From the NCBI RefSeq assembly GCF_007855645.1, contig NZ_CP042261.1, positions 1,631,501 through 1,695,500 of the forward strand: 64,000 nt of DNA, in the 5' to 3' direction. This stretch comes from Qingshengfaniella alkalisoli. GTDB taxonomy: Bacteria; Pseudomonadota; Alphaproteobacteria; Rhodobacterales; Rhodobacteraceae. Shown here piece by piece: positions 51,305 through 60,713 of this stretch (its first letter is position 1; the number at the start of each line of letters is the position of its first letter). A program made the position numbers and the translations under genes. The notes below the pieces were generated by a model. That model was not told the origin of the DNA and did no database searches. It saw nothing but the letters and a program-made list of their open reading frames with translations.

Positions 51305-53062
51305 TTAGGTACGAGTGTCCGCCGGTCCTACGGCCGCCGCGAAGTCAAACTCGCGTACGGGAAACTTTACCCATAGACGAAATATCTTGTCCGTCGCTTC
51401 AATCTCGACCGAACTGCCCAGCTGACGCGCAAACGCTTCAATCAGTCGTGATCCCAGTCCGCTGCCGACCTCGTTGCCGTCTTCCGCGACAGTGGGGCTG
51501 CCTTGCGAATTGGCCACCTCGAACAGAAGCTGACCATCTTCTTGCCGCAGTAACGTGACCGATAACCAGGGGGAGCCATGCTCTGGCGTGCCCAAATACT
51601 TAACCGCATTGGTTATCGCCTCGCTCGCCATAAGAGACAGCGGTACAGCCTGATCCGGGTACAAGGTCATCTGATTATCCAGTTCCATCTGCAGATCGAG
51701 GTGCTCAATGCCCGCTCGTCCCACGCCGATGATCTGATTGGCGATATCACGGATCAGCACATCGGCCTCCACGCGAGACAATTCCGACGTCTGATAGAGA
51801 TTTCGATGCACCATCGCGAGCCCGAGAACACGGTCCTGTAGCCGCTGCAAAACGGCATGGGTTTCCGGTTCTCGCACTTTGCGCATCTGCATGTTCATTA
51901 TGGAAGAAATCAATTGCAGGTTGTTTTTTACGCGGTGATGCACTTCTTTCAGCAACACGTCGCGTTCATGCAAGGTGTTTTCCAGATCCGCCTCGTCGCG
52001 CAGCACGATTTCCGTCATGCGCGACAACGTACGATTCATGTCCGTCAGTTCAGTCGGCATATCGGAGTCGTCGCCGTCATCCCGCAATTCACGATGTAGT
52101 GCAAAAGCACGCATCTTGGCCTGAAGCAACCTTACATGTCGGATGACCATGCGATGCATCGCAATATACGCGACAATCAGGCTGGTCAGCCACATTACGA
52201 CCGGAAAGATCGCGCCAGACCAATAGCGGTTGCCAAGGCCGGCAACTTCGGAATCACCCTCCCAGCGACCCAAAGCATAAACCGCGTTGGCGATCACAGG
52301 TACGACTGCAAATACACGTTCGCGCCCCAAACCATCTACATCCGTGAAGGCCGTGGGCGGGGCACCAATGAACGCGGACAGGTCGCGGTTCGCGGGAATA
52401 CGGTTCTGGACGTTCTCCGATCCCAACTGAGCGGTCAGAACATCCCCATTGGCGTTGAATGTGATAAGTTCGAGCGCACGTCCGCCCGATGGCGATACTT
52501 CTGTATCTTCGATTGCTGAGTGGGGAAGCGAGATGGTTAGAAAACCCAGAAACTGGTCATTCTCATAAACAGGTTCACGAATGTTCACGACTGGCACTTC
52601 GGACACCTGAGGGTCCGCAATGATTTCCACAGACCGGATGCGCTCGGACAATATCCTCTGAACCGTCTCGCTATCCCTGAAATCATAAACGCCCGGCGAG
52701 GACGAGCATTTGACCATCCCGTCGGCACCTAAAAATCCCGCGAAAGTGTAGTCTTCCGTCGCACGTAGAAAACGCTGAAACCGATCCTGACACCCCTCGG
52801 CATCCGTAAGCAGGTCTGGAATCGTCGTGGACAACGCACGTGCAGCACCGAATGCGCCCTCAATCACGCGCCGTTCCCGATAGGCGGCCTGCTCCGTCAG
52901 CAACTGCAAACTGAGGCGGGATTGACGCGCAGTGGCTTGACTGACCAAGGCGGTTTGAAACACCGAGATCACCCCCAGCGGCAGAAGTGCAATCGACAAG
53001 AATATGACCACGCGGACATCCAGCCGGTTAAGGCTTTGCCGCAACCAGTTGGTTTTTCCCAT
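51305..53062 (-). CDS. Membrane sensor histidine kinase of the general stress response
   Basis: A 585-residue HisKA_2-type kinase. Transmembrane helices at about residues 18-38 and 283-302 enclose a periplasmic sensor region with Cache-like strands (about 60-270). A HAMP-like segment leads to the dimerisation domain with the acceptor His375/His376 in LLKEVHHRVKNNLQLI, then an HATPase domain (Asn in SEAITNAVKYL, and GSGLGSRLIEAFARQLG). This kinase class phosphorylates PhyR. It starts in the TAATG overlap with ecfG, so it is the likely cognate sensor. Confidence 0.9.
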   Translation of the reverse strand: MGKTNWLRQSLNRLDVRVVIFLSIALLPLGVISVFQTALVSQATARQSRLSLQLLTEQAAYRERRVIEGAFGAARALSTTIPDLLTDAEGCQDRFQRFLRATEDYTFAGFLGADGMVKCSSSPGVYDFRDSETVQRILSERIRSVEIIADPQVSEVPVVNIREPVYENDQFLGFLTISLPHSAIEDTEVSPSGGRALELITFNANGDVLTAQLGSENVQNRIPANRDLSAFIGAPPTAFTDVDGLGRERVFAVVPVIANAVYALGRWEGDSEVAGLGNRYWSGAIFPVVMWLTSLIVAYIAMHRMVIRHVRLLQAKMRAFALHRELRDDGDDSDMPTELTDMNRTLSRMTEIVLRDEADLENTLHERDVLLKEVHHRVKNNLQLISSIMNMQMRKVREPETHAVLQRLQDRVLGLAMVHRNLYQTSELSRVEADVLIRDIANQIIGVGRAGIEHLDLQMELDNQMTLYPDQAVPLSLMASEAITNAVKYLGTPEHGSPWLSVTLLRQEDGQLLFEVANSQGSPTVAEDGNEVGSGLGSRLIEAFARQLGSSVEIEATDKIFRLWVKFPVREFDFAAAVGPADTRT

Positions 53063-53619
53063 TACATGGCCTGGGTGCGGTTAGACGTCAGCACCGCAAT
53101 GGTTGCCGTATCGGTCAGTTCCAACTTGTCCGTTTCATCCAGCTTCAGCAGTTTCGCCAATCGCGCACGACCACGATTCGCACGGCTTTTGATCGTGCCA
53201 ACAGCACAGCCGCAGGTTTCCGCAGCCTCTTCATATGAAAAGCCTTCTGCACCCACCAAAATCAGTGCTTCGCGTTGCTCGGCTGGCAATTGCGCAAAAG
53301 CCCGTTTGAAATCGTTCATCTGCAGATGCCCGTCATGAGCGGGCTTTTCGGCCAATCCTGCCGAATAGGTTCCCTCGGGATCGGCAACCTCACGCTTTGA
53401 CTTGCGCCGCGCTGAGTAAAAGGTGTTGCGCAGAATCGTAAACAGCCACGCACGCAAATTCGTGCCCGGTTGAAAACTGTCAATATTCGACCAAGCTTTC
53501 ACAACCGTGTCTTGAACCAAATCATCCGCCGCCGCCGGATTACGGCTCAGGCTCAGCGCAAATGCACGCATCGCCGGAAGATGTTCGACCAGCTCTTCTC
53601 TTGGGTCAGGATGGCTCAT
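53062..53619 (-). CDS. ecfG: EcfG general stress response sigma factor
   Basis: A 185-residue ECF sigma factor: region 2 (MRAFALSLSRNPAAADDLVQDTVVKAWSNIDSFQPGTNLRAWLFTILRNTFYS) and region 4 (LPAEQREALILVGAEGFSYEEAAETCGCAVGTIKSRANRGRARL), with a short acidic linker between. The ATG overlaps nepR by 14 bases. By position next to nepR and phyR it is EcfG (sigma-EcfG), released from NepR when PhyR is phosphorylated. Confidence 0.95.
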   Translation of the reverse strand: MSHPDPREELVEHLPAMRAFALSLSRNPAAADDLVQDTVVKAWSNIDSFQPGTNLRAWLFTILRNTFYSARRKSKREVADPEGTYSAGLAEKPAHDGHLQMNDFKRAFAQLPAEQREALILVGAEGFSYEEAAETCGCAVGTIKSRANRGRARLAKLLKLDETDKLELTDTATIAVLTSNRTQAM

Positions 53620-53779
53620 TACTGGTATCCTTGTCCCGCAACTTAGCCAGCAGTTCGGTGAATCGGTCCGGCAGCTCTTCGGACAGGGTTTCCTGGTAGA
53701 TTCGCTTCAGGTTGTCATCAATGTGACGGGATGGCCTGCCAGATGCCTCATGCCCCGTCTCGTTGTTTTCTTTCGCCAT
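53606..53779 (-). CDS. nepR: Anti-sigma factor NepR
   Basis: A 57-residue protein, too short for ordinary gene calling, with the NepR core IDDNLKRIYQETLSEELPDRFTELLAKLRD, which folds into two helices that hold EcfG. Basic and acidic residues at the ends are variable. Stop at 53608-53606 lies inside ecfG. NepR is displaced by the sigma-like domain of phosphorylated PhyR, the partner-switch of this response. Confidence 0.95.
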   Translation of the reverse strand: MAKENNETGHEASGRPSRHIDDNLKRIYQETLSEELPDRFTELLAKLRDKDTSNEPS

Positions 53780-53800
53780 AACCAGTCCTTACACTAATGT

Positions 53801-53825
53801 GGAACTAAAGACGCAACAGGGCGTT
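53801..53825 (+). promoter_or_regulatory. EcfG-type promoter of phyR
   Basis: GGAAC (53801-53805), 16 bases, CGTT (53822-53825): a perfect match on the plus strand, 34 bases before the phyR start. A second GGAAC on the minus strand (53832-53828) faces nepR, but its -10 match (CGTC after 14 bases) is imperfect. Confidence 0.88.
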
Positions 53826-53859
53826 TGGTTCCAGTTGCTTTAAGAAAAAGGTGAAAACT

Positions 53860-54669
53860 ATGCGAGATGTGCAACAGAGCGAGCTGTCGGAATTGATCGG
53901 GCGGGAGCTCCCTTATCTTCGCAGATACGCGCGCGCACTGACAGGGAGTCAGAAAAGCGGAGATAATTTTGCTATCGCGACTCTGGAAGCCCTGATCGAA
54001 GATTCAGGCACTGCACGCTCTGCGAGTTCCGTGAAGGTAGCGCTATTTCGCACGTTTCATGTCATCTGGACCAGTTCCGGAGCACCCGTTGACGAAGAAA
54101 GCGACAACCTCCGCGCCAAGGCGCAACGGCATATGAGCACCCTGACCCCTAACAGCCGTGAAGCTCTGCTGCTGCACTCTGTTGAAGAGTTCCGACTGGA
54201 CGAAATTGCCGAAATCATGGATATGACGCAAGAGGAAGCCGACGATCTGGTGTCAATCGCACGTCGTGAGATGGAAGACCGCGTGAGTGGCAAGGTCATG
54301 ATCATCGAAGACGAAGCCATCATCGCAATGGACATCCAAAGCATCGTCGCCGATATGGGACACTTGGTCACCGGCGTGGCCACGACTCGCACCGAAGCCG
54401 TCAAGCTGGGCAAAGCGGAACGCCCCGATCTGATCCTTGCCGATATCCAGCTTGCCGACAATTCCTCTGGTATCGACGCGGTCAATGATTTGCTGGGCGA
54501 ACTTGGCGACACGCCGGTCATCTTCATCACGGCGTTCCCTGATCGCCTGCTGACAGGCGAGAAACCGGAACCCGCCTTCCTTATCTCGAAACCCTACAAG
54601 GAAGAGCAGGTTCGTTCGGCTGTCAGCCAGGCAATGTTCTTCTCATCCACAGAAACGCTGGTCGCCTAG
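53860..54669 (+). CDS. phyR: General stress response regulator PhyR
   Basis: A 269-residue anti-anti-sigma factor: N-terminal sigma-like domain (about 1-135) that mimics EcfG, and C-terminal receiver domain with phosphorylated Asp195 in LILADIQLADNSSG and acidic EDEA at about 150. ATG 53860 has AAGG nine bases upstream; a GTG at 53851 is an alternative. When phosphorylated, it binds NepR and frees EcfG. It is divergent from nepR-ecfG and preceded by an EcfG promoter, giving positive feedback. Confidence 0.95.
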   Translation: MRDVQQSELSELIGRELPYLRRYARALTGSQKSGDNFAIATLEALIEDSGTARSASSVKVALFRTFHVIWTSSGAPVDEESDNLRAKAQRHMSTLTPNSREALLLHSVEEFRLDEIAEIMDMTQEEADDLVSIARREMEDRVSGKVMIIEDEAIIAMDIQSIVADMGHLVTGVATTRTEAVKLGKAERPDLILADIQLADNSSGIDAVNDLLGELGDTPVIFITAFPDRLLTGEKPEPAFLISKPYKEEQVRSAVSQAMFFSSTETLVA

Positions 54670-54709
54670 CCTATTGGTCGCGGGTGCATCGCTGCACCCG
54701 CCCATCGCC

Positions 54710-56197
54710 TCAAGCCTGCATGGTGGCTTTCACCGCCCGCTGCCACGCTGCGTATTTCTTGTCGCGTACATCCTCTGGCATCGACGGCTTAAACCTACGC
54801 TCCAGGGACCAGTCGCGCGCGAATTCCTCCATCTGAGGATAAACGCCAGCTTGCATACCTGCCAGCCAGGCCGCACCAGTAGCAGTCGTCTCGAGCACTT
54901 CGGGACGGTCTACCGGCGCACCAATAATGTCGGACAGGAACTGCATCGCCCAGTCAGATGCTGACATTCCACCATCCACACGCAAGACCTGTCCCCCGGC
55001 TTCGGCATCCCAGTCCGCGTGCATTGCTTCCAGCAAATCGCGCGTCTGAAAGCCAACACTTTCCAGTGCGGCCCTGGCGAGTTCGGCGGGCCCGGAATTG
55101 CGCGTCAGCCCATAGATCGCACCACGGCATTCAGCATGCCAATAGGGCGCGCCCAGCCCCGTGAAGGCAGGTACAAGAATCACCGACTGTTCCGGATCGG
55201 CAGACTCGGCAAGCGGCTGCGTTTCTTTGGCTTCCCGGATGATCTTCAGCCCGTCACGCAACCACTGCACGACGGCTCCAGCGATGAAAATCGACCCTTC
55301 TAGCGCATAAGTCGGCCTTCCGCCAAACTGATAGCCGATCGTCGTCAGCAAGCGGTTCTGGCTGGCTACCGGAGTCGCACCCGTATTCAACAACGCAAAA
55401 CATCCTGTGCCATACGTCGATTTCAACATACCAGGCTCAAAGCACGCCTGCCCGATGGTGGCAGCCTGCTGATCACCCGCAACACCCAGAATAGGCAATT
55501 CACGCCCGAACAGGTCCGGACGTGTGTGTCCGAATTCAGCGGCGCAGTCTTTCACTTCTGGAAGCAGGCTCATGGGAATGCCGAGCAGCTTGCAGATATC
55601 CTCACTCCAGCAGCCTTGATGGATGTCATATAGCAATGTGCGGGCAGCATTCGTTGCATCCGTCGCGTGAACCGCACCACCCGTCAGCTTCCAGATCAGG
55701 AAGCAATCGACGGTGCCGAACAGCAGATCACCTGCTTCAGCCTTCGCCCGAGCACCGTCCACATTGTCCAATATCCACGCCAGTTTTGTGCCCGAGAAAT
55801 AAGGATCGAGCAAAAGACCGGTTTTCTCTTTGATCACGTCCTCATGCCCGTCCGCGCGCAACTTGGCGCACAAGGACGCGGTACGACGATCTTGCCAGAC
55901 AATCGCGTTATGCACCGGTTGTCCCGTTTTGCGGTCCCACAGAACAACCGTTTCTCGCTGGTTGGTGATACCGACGGCCGCTATACTACCCGAGGACACG
56001 CCCGCGCGCTCAATCACCTGGCGGCATGTTCCCGCAGTCGTGGACCACAGATCGGACACGTCATGTTCGACCCATCCGGATGCGGGATAATGCTGCTCGA
56101 ATTCTTCCTGCGCGATGGCGACGACCTTCAGCGCCTCATCAAAAATAATAGCGCGACTAGAGGTTGTCCCCTGATCGATCGCCAGCACGTAGTTCAT
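54710..56197 (-). CDS. glpK: Glycerol kinase
   Basis: A 495-residue FGGY kinase that phosphorylates glycerol. Signature stretches are [16 protein letters not shown] (N-terminal ATP loop), [18 protein letters not shown], the substrate site [14 protein letters not shown] and [23 protein letters not shown]. The start overlaps the upstream glpD by 41 bases, so glpK translation is likely coupled to glpD. The IDQGTTSS motif is encoded inside the overlap. Confidence 0.95.
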   Translation of the reverse strand: MNYVLAIDQGTTSSRAIIFDEALKVVAIAQEEFEQHYPASGWVEHDVSDLWSTTAGTCRQVIERAGVSSGSIAAVGITNQRETVVLWDRKTGQPVHNAIVWQDRRTASLCAKLRADGHEDVIKEKTGLLLDPYFSGTKLAWILDNVDGARAKAEAGDLLFGTVDCFLIWKLTGGAVHATDATNAARTLLYDIHQGCWSEDICKLLGIPMSLLPEVKDCAAEFGHTRPDLFGRELPILGVAGDQQAATIGQACFEPGMLKSTYGTGCFALLNTGATPVASQNRLLTTIGYQFGGRPTYALEGSIFIAGAVVQWLRDGLKIIREAKETQPLAESADPEQSVILVPAFTGLGAPYWHAECRGAIYGLTRNSGPAELARAALESVGFQTRDLLEAMHADWDAEAGGQVLRVDGGMSASDWAMQFLSDIIGAPVDRPEVLETTATGAAWLAGMQAGVYPQMEEFARDWSLERRFKPSMPEDVRDKKYAAWQRAVKATMQA

Positions 56198-57779
56198 TCT
56201 GTCCTCCCGTCATTCGCGCATCCCGCATCCATTCTTCAATACGGGCCACCTGTTGTTCGGATAAGACAAGTCCCAGCTTAGTGCGGCGCCAAATGACGTC
56301 TTCCGCAGAGCGCGCGTATTCTTCCGACATCAACCAGCGAAGTTCGACCTCGGTCAAGCCCGCACCAAAATCTTCGCCCAGATCTGCGTCGCTCGCGGCA
56401 CCGCCCAACAGGCCGAAAGCATCGGTGCCATATTGACGGATCAGACGAATCGCACGCCTTTCACCCAGGAACGGATACTGTCCGACCAACTTTTCTATTA
56501 GCGCGGCCACACCGTCGACCGCAAAATCTCCGCCGGGAAGAGCGACACCCGCAGTCCAGTTGTCCGGCATGTCGGGAAACACGGCTTTCAGCCGCTCCAT
56601 CGCCGACTCCGCCAATTTGCGGTAGGTGGTGATCTTGCCGCCAAATACGCTGAGCAAAGGAGCGCCTGACCGATCCAGAGATAACACATAGTCGCGCGTT
56701 GCAGCTGTGGCAGAACTTGCACCGTCATCGTAGAGAGGCCGCACGCCCGAGTACGTCCAAACGATATCGTCGCGGGTCACTTGCGTGTCGAAATACCCGG
56801 ACACGAAGCGACACAGATAGTCTTCCTCCTCCTCGGTGCACACGGCAGGCTGTGACGGGTCACCATGATCCTGATCCGTCGTGCCGATCAGGGTGAAGTC
56901 ATTTTGATAAGGGATCGCGAAGACAATCCGTCCGTCCGCACCCTGCAGAAAATAGCAGTGATCGTGGTCGAACAACTTTCGCGTCACGATATGACTGCCC
57001 CGCACCAGGCGCACCTTCTCCGATGTCTCGATGCCCAGTGTCTGCTTCAGCGTCTCCGCCACCCAAGGTCCGGCCGCGTTTACCACTGCCCGCGCACGCA
57101 CGACCTGCCGCTGACCTGTGTCCACGTTCTTCACGGATACCTGCCAAACATCACCGCCGCGTTCCGCGCCGACCACCTCACAGCCAGTCCGCACTTTCAC
57201 CCCACGCCGCTGCGCATCCTTTGCGTTGAGAACAACGAGCCGCGCGTCATCGACCCAGCAATCGGAATATTCATAGGCCTTTCGAAACTGCGACTTGAGG
57301 GGCTTGCCCACCGGATCTTCAGTCAGATCGACCGAGCGCGCCGCAGGTAACAGCTTCCGCCCACCCAAACTGTCATAGATGAACAACCCCAACCGAATTA
57401 ACCAATCAGGCCGCCTGCCCTTCGCCCAAGGCATCAGGACCGACAGCAAGCGCGACGTCGGAGTTTGCGTGTCGAACCGCATTTCGGGATGAAGCGGCAA
57501 CACGAAACGCATCGGCCAGCTTATGTGAGGCATCGCCCGAAGCAAGGTCTCGCGCTCCTTCAGTGCCTCGCGCACAAGGCGGAACTCGAAAAATTCCAGA
57601 TAGCGCAACCCACCGTGAAACAGCTTGGTCGATGCGGATGAAGTCGCCGAGGCCAGATCCGCCTTTTCTGCCAGCAATACCGACAGACCACGCCCCGCGG
57701 CATCTCGTGCGATACCGCAGCCATTTATGCCGCCGCCGATGACGAGAAGATCGACCGGCTCGTCGGGGCTAGTAGTCAC
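56157..57779 (-). CDS. glpD: Aerobic glycerol-3-phosphate dehydrogenase
   Basis: A 540-residue FAD enzyme of the inner membrane that oxidises glycerol-3-phosphate and feeds electrons to quinone. Motifs: [17 protein letters not shown] (FAD loop, about residues 16-32), [23 protein letters not shown], and [11 protein letters not shown]. The last 14 codons overlap glpK in another frame. It leads the glpDK pair; a cluster of TTCG direct repeats upstream (57820-57850) may be a DeoR/GlpR operator. No glpR gene is in the window. Confidence 0.94.
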   Translation of the reverse strand: MTTSPDEPVDLLVIGGGINGCGIARDAAGRGLSVLLAEKADLASATSSASTKLFHGGLRYLEFFEFRLVREALKERETLLRAMPHISWPMRFVLPLHPEMRFDTQTPTSRLLSVLMPWAKGRRPDWLIRLGLFIYDSLGGRKLLPAARSVDLTEDPVGKPLKSQFRKAYEYSDCWVDDARLVVLNAKDAQRRGVKVRTGCEVVGAERGGDVWQVSVKNVDTGQRQVVRARAVVNAAGPWVAETLKQTLGIETSEKVRLVRGSHIVTRKLFDHDHCYFLQGADGRIVFAIPYQNDFTLIGTTDQDHGDPSQPAVCTEEEEDYLCRFVSGYFDTQVTRDDIVWTYSGVRPLYDDGASSATAATRDYVLSLDRSGAPLLSVFGGKITTYRKLAESAMERLKAVFPDMPDNWTAGVALPGGDFAVDGVAALIEKLVGQYPFLGERRAIRLIRQYGTDAFGLLGGAASDADLGEDFGAGLTEVELRWLMSEEYARSAEDVIWRRTKLGLVLSEQQVARIEEWMRDARMTGGQNELRAGDRSGDNL

Positions 57780-58141
57780 CTGTCAGGCCTCCACTTCCAG
57801 TCCAAAGGACGTGATTTCTTTCGCTTATGTTCGTTTATGCATCGTTGATGTTCAAGTAAAAAGCATAATTCCCTTCGAAAATGTGCGAATTCGGCCAAAG
57901 CACGGCGAATCGAATCGCTGGTTTCGATATGATTCGTTCAGCTCGCTTCGTGATGTTTCGGGCCACGAAACATTCCAAAAGCGCATAGCTGCCCTGCGCT
58001 ACGATAATAACTTCCTCAGCCGGCATAACGTCGCGTGATATGATTTAGGGTCTGAAATCCGTTGACGGCCCCTGTGAAATTTCTGTGAATATGTTCACAC
58101 GCGCGAAAATCGCGCAACGACCTGACAGAGAGGAACATTCC
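57780..58141. other. Divergent promoter region of glpD and opp, with TTCG repeats
   Basis: A 362-base AT-richer stretch with no protein-like frame (a 137-codon frame on the plus strand overlaps glpD antisense and has no motifs). TTCGCTTATG (57820-57829) and TTCGTTTATG (57830-57839) are adjacent direct repeats, followed by the weaker ATCGTTGATG (57841-57850); further TTCG motifs occur between 57884 and 57960. It must hold the glpD and oppA promoters. Confidence 0.55.
57820..57850. promoter_or_regulatory. Candidate DeoR/GlpR-type operator (direct repeats)
   Basis: Two 10-base copies, TTCG(C/T)TTATG, back to back, then a third, degenerate copy one base further. DeoR-family repressors such as GlpR commonly bind TTCG-containing repeats near glp promoters. 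The site is 41 bases upstream of the glpD start codon. Binding is inferred. Confidence 0.45.
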
Positions 58142-59725
58142 ATGATTAGATCTCCGTTTCGAACGTCGCTTTTCGCGACGACAGTTCTGGCGGCAAGTGT
58201 AAGCGCGGCATCGGCTGTGACCTATGTGCGCGGCAATGACGGCGATCCGGAAACGCTGGACCAGCACAAGACCTCCACCGTGGCCGAAGCCAACATCCTG
58301 CGTGACCTTTACGAGGGTCTCGTCGTTTACGACCCAGCTGCTCAAGTCATTCCGGGCGTCGCGGAAAGCTGGGAAATTTCCGAGGATGGGACGGTCTACA
58401 CTTTTGCGCTGCGCGACGATGCGAAATGGTCGAATGGCGATCCGGTGACTGCGAATGATTTCGTGTTCTCGCTGAATCGTATCATGGATCCTGCGACTGG
58501 CGCGAAATACGCCAACATCCTCTACCCGATCAAAGGCGCAGAGGCGATCAACAAAGGTGAAGGCGGCGAGCTTGGCGTCAAAGCCGTTGACGATCACACC
58601 CTGGAAATCACGCTGGAACAGCCGACACCCTATTTTCTGGAACTGCTGACACACCAGACCGGGCTGCCCGTTCATCCCGCCACTGTGGAAGAGTTCGGTG
58701 TTGATTTCGTTCAACCGGAAAACATGGTCAGCAATGGTGCGTTCGCGCTGGAAAGCGTCACGCCGAACGACAAGATCGTTTTGCAGAAAAACGCGGAATT
58801 CCACGACGCCGACAACGTCGCAATCGACACGGTTGAATTTACACCGTTCGAGGACCGTGCCAACTGCGCGCGTCGCTTTGAGGCTGGTGAGGTTCATTCG
58901 TGTTCCGACATCGCGGCGGAACAAATCGCTGATCTTCAGTCGCGCCTGGGCGACCAAGTCCGTATCGCGCCCTATCTCGGCGTCTATTACTACGGCATCA
59001 ATTCCGCGCGCGAACCCTTCGACAACGTGAATGTCCGTCAGGCACTGTCCATGGTCATCGACCGTGAATTTCTGGCCGACGAAGTGTGGGCCGGTTCCAT
59101 GATCGCCGCATATAGCTGGGTTCCGCCGGGCATCGGCAACTACGTGGCAGAACAGCCGCAGCTGGACTACGCAGATACACCGCTTCTGGACCGCGAAGAC
59201 GAAGCCATCGCCCTGCTCGAAGAGGCAGGCTACGGCCCGGACAATCCGCTTGAAGTCGAAATCTCCTACAACACGTCGGAGAACCACAAGAACGTCGCGA
59301 CCGCCATCGCGTCCATGTGGGAACCGCTGGGTGTGACAACGACCTTCAACGTGCGCGACGCATCGGCTCACTATGCTATGTTGCGCGACGAAAAGGTACA
59401 CGACGTCGCCCGTGCCGGATGGATCGGCGACTATTCCGACCCGCAGAACTTCCTGTTCCTGAACCGTGCGGACAACCCGGGCTTCAACTACGGCAACTAC
59501 GACAACCCGGAATATGACGCGCTGCTGGACAAGGCCGCAGCGATCACCGACCTGGATGAGCGCGCGCAGGTTCTGGCCGAAGCGGAAACCATGTTCCTGC
59601 GCGACGTACCGCAGATCCCGCTGGCGTTCTATTCCTCGCGCAGCCTGGTCTCGCCGAAGCTGCAGGGTTGGGAAGACAACATTCAGAACGTCCACCCGAC
59701 GCGCTTCCTGTCAATTTCCGAATAA
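58142..59725 (+). CDS. oppA: Oligopeptide ABC transporter substrate-binding protein
   Basis: A 527-residue periplasmic protein of the peptide/nickel SBP family 5. ATG 58142 starts a clear signal peptide (residues 1-24, SAASA); upstream in-frame codons to 58085 are not coding. The family signature LYEGLVVYDPAAQVIPGVAESWEIS... TFALRDDAKWSNGDPVTANDFVFSL is present, and a PQIPLAFYSSRSLVSPK C-terminal lobe. It heads the oppABCDF operon. Confidence 0.92.
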   Translation: MIRSPFRTSLFATTVLAASVSAASAVTYVRGNDGDPETLDQHKTSTVAEANILRDLYEGLVVYDPAAQVIPGVAESWEISEDGTVYTFALRDDAKWSNGDPVTANDFVFSLNRIMDPATGAKYANILYPIKGAEAINKGEGGELGVKAVDDHTLEITLEQPTPYFLELLTHQTGLPVHPATVEEFGVDFVQPENMVSNGAFALESVTPNDKIVLQKNAEFHDADNVAIDTVEFTPFEDRANCARRFEAGEVHSCSDIAAEQIADLQSRLGDQVRIAPYLGVYYYGINSAREPFDNVNVRQALSMVIDREFLADEVWAGSMIAAYSWVPPGIGNYVAEQPQLDYADTPLLDREDEAIALLEEAGYGPDNPLEVEISYNTSENHKNVATAIASMWEPLGVTTTFNVRDASAHYAMLRDEKVHDVARAGWIGDYSDPQNFLFLNRADNPGFNYGNYDNPEYDALLDKAAAITDLDERAQVLAEAETMFLRDVPQIPLAFYSSRSLVSPKLQGWEDNIQNVHPTRFLSISE

Positions 59726-59781
59726 CCTGAAAACTGGTCCGGCCTCACCTCGGCCGGGCCAAACCCGGCGAGACCTTTCCC

Positions 59782-60705
59782 ATGCTAAGATATGTCACAC
59801 GGCGCCTTCTTGGGGCGATCCCGACGCTATTCTTAATCATCACCGGCGCGTTCTTCCTGATCCGCGTCGCCCCGGGCGGCCCGTTCGATCGCGAGCGCAC
59901 GCTGGAACCCACGGTGATGGAGAACCTGAACAAGATTTTCCATCTCGATAAGCCTCTGTGGGAGCAGTATTTCTACTATCTCGGCAACCTCTTCCGTGGC
60001 GATCTGGGACCGAGCTTCATCTACCGCGACTTCACTGTCGGCGAATTGCTGGCCAATGGCTTGCCCGTTTCGATGACGCTGGGTAGCCTCGCCTTGCTTT
60101 TGGCGCTCCTCATTGGTGGTACGCTGGGGTGTATTGCCGCGCTGCGCCAGAATAGCTGGATCGACTATGCCGTGATCGCCACCGCGACTTTCGGGATCAC
60201 CGTGCCCAACTTCGTCGTTGCGCCGTTGCTGGCCCTGGTCTTCGGCGTATGGCTAAGCGTACTGCCTGCCGGTGGATGGAATGGCGGCGCACCCTCGAAC
60301 CTCGTGCTCCCCGTCATCGCGCTGGCCTTGCCGCAAGTGGCCGTCGTCGCCCGCCTTGTGCGTGGCTCTATGATCGAGGCATTGCGATCCGACCATGTGC
60401 GCACCGCCCGCGCCTATGGCTTGCCGACCCGCATGATCGTCATTACCCATGCACTCCGTGCCGCCTGTTTGCCTGCCGTGTCCTATCTCGGCCCCGCAGC
60501 GGCAGCATTACTGACCGGCTCCATCGTGATTGAGCAAATCTTCGGCCTGCCCGGCATTGGCCGCTATTTCGTCAACGGCGCGCTGAACCGCGACTACACC
60601 CTTGTCATGGGCACAGTCGTCGTGATCGCCGTCTTCGTCGTGATCTTCAACCTGATCGTCGACATCCTTTACGCCGCGCTTGATCCGCGCGTCCGCTACG
60701 ACTGA
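59782..60705 (+). CDS. oppB: Oligopeptide ABC transporter permease OppB
   Basis: A 307-residue inner-membrane permease with six predicted helices. The N-terminus is MLRYVTRRLLGAIPTLFLI, the usual OppB/DppB start with an extended first loop, and the EAA coupling loop is RTARAYGLPTRMIVITHALRAACLPAV (about 211-237). It forms a heterodimer with OppC. Confidence 0.93.
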   Translation: MLRYVTRRLLGAIPTLFLIITGAFFLIRVAPGGPFDRERTLEPTVMENLNKIFHLDKPLWEQYFYYLGNLFRGDLGPSFIYRDFTVGELLANGLPVSMTLGSLALLLALLIGGTLGCIAALRQNSWIDYAVIATATFGITVPNFVVAPLLALVFGVWLSVLPAGGWNGGAPSNLVLPVIALALPQVAVVARLVRGSMIEALRSDHVRTARAYGLPTRMIVITHALRAACLPAVSYLGPAAAALLTGSIVIEQIFGLPGIGRYFVNGALNRDYTLVMGTVVVIAVFVVIFNLIVDILYAALDPRVRYD

Positions 60706-60713
60706 GGTATCCA

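Noticed and set aside
53810-53832. EcfG promoter on the minus strand toward nepR
   Set aside because: GGAAC is present but the -10 match is CGTC after 14 bases or TCTT after 16; kept only as a comment, not as a feature.
58016-59695. 559-codon open frame on the minus strand
   Set aside because: It is fully antisense to oppA, has no family motifs, and arises from the codon bias of GC-rich genes.
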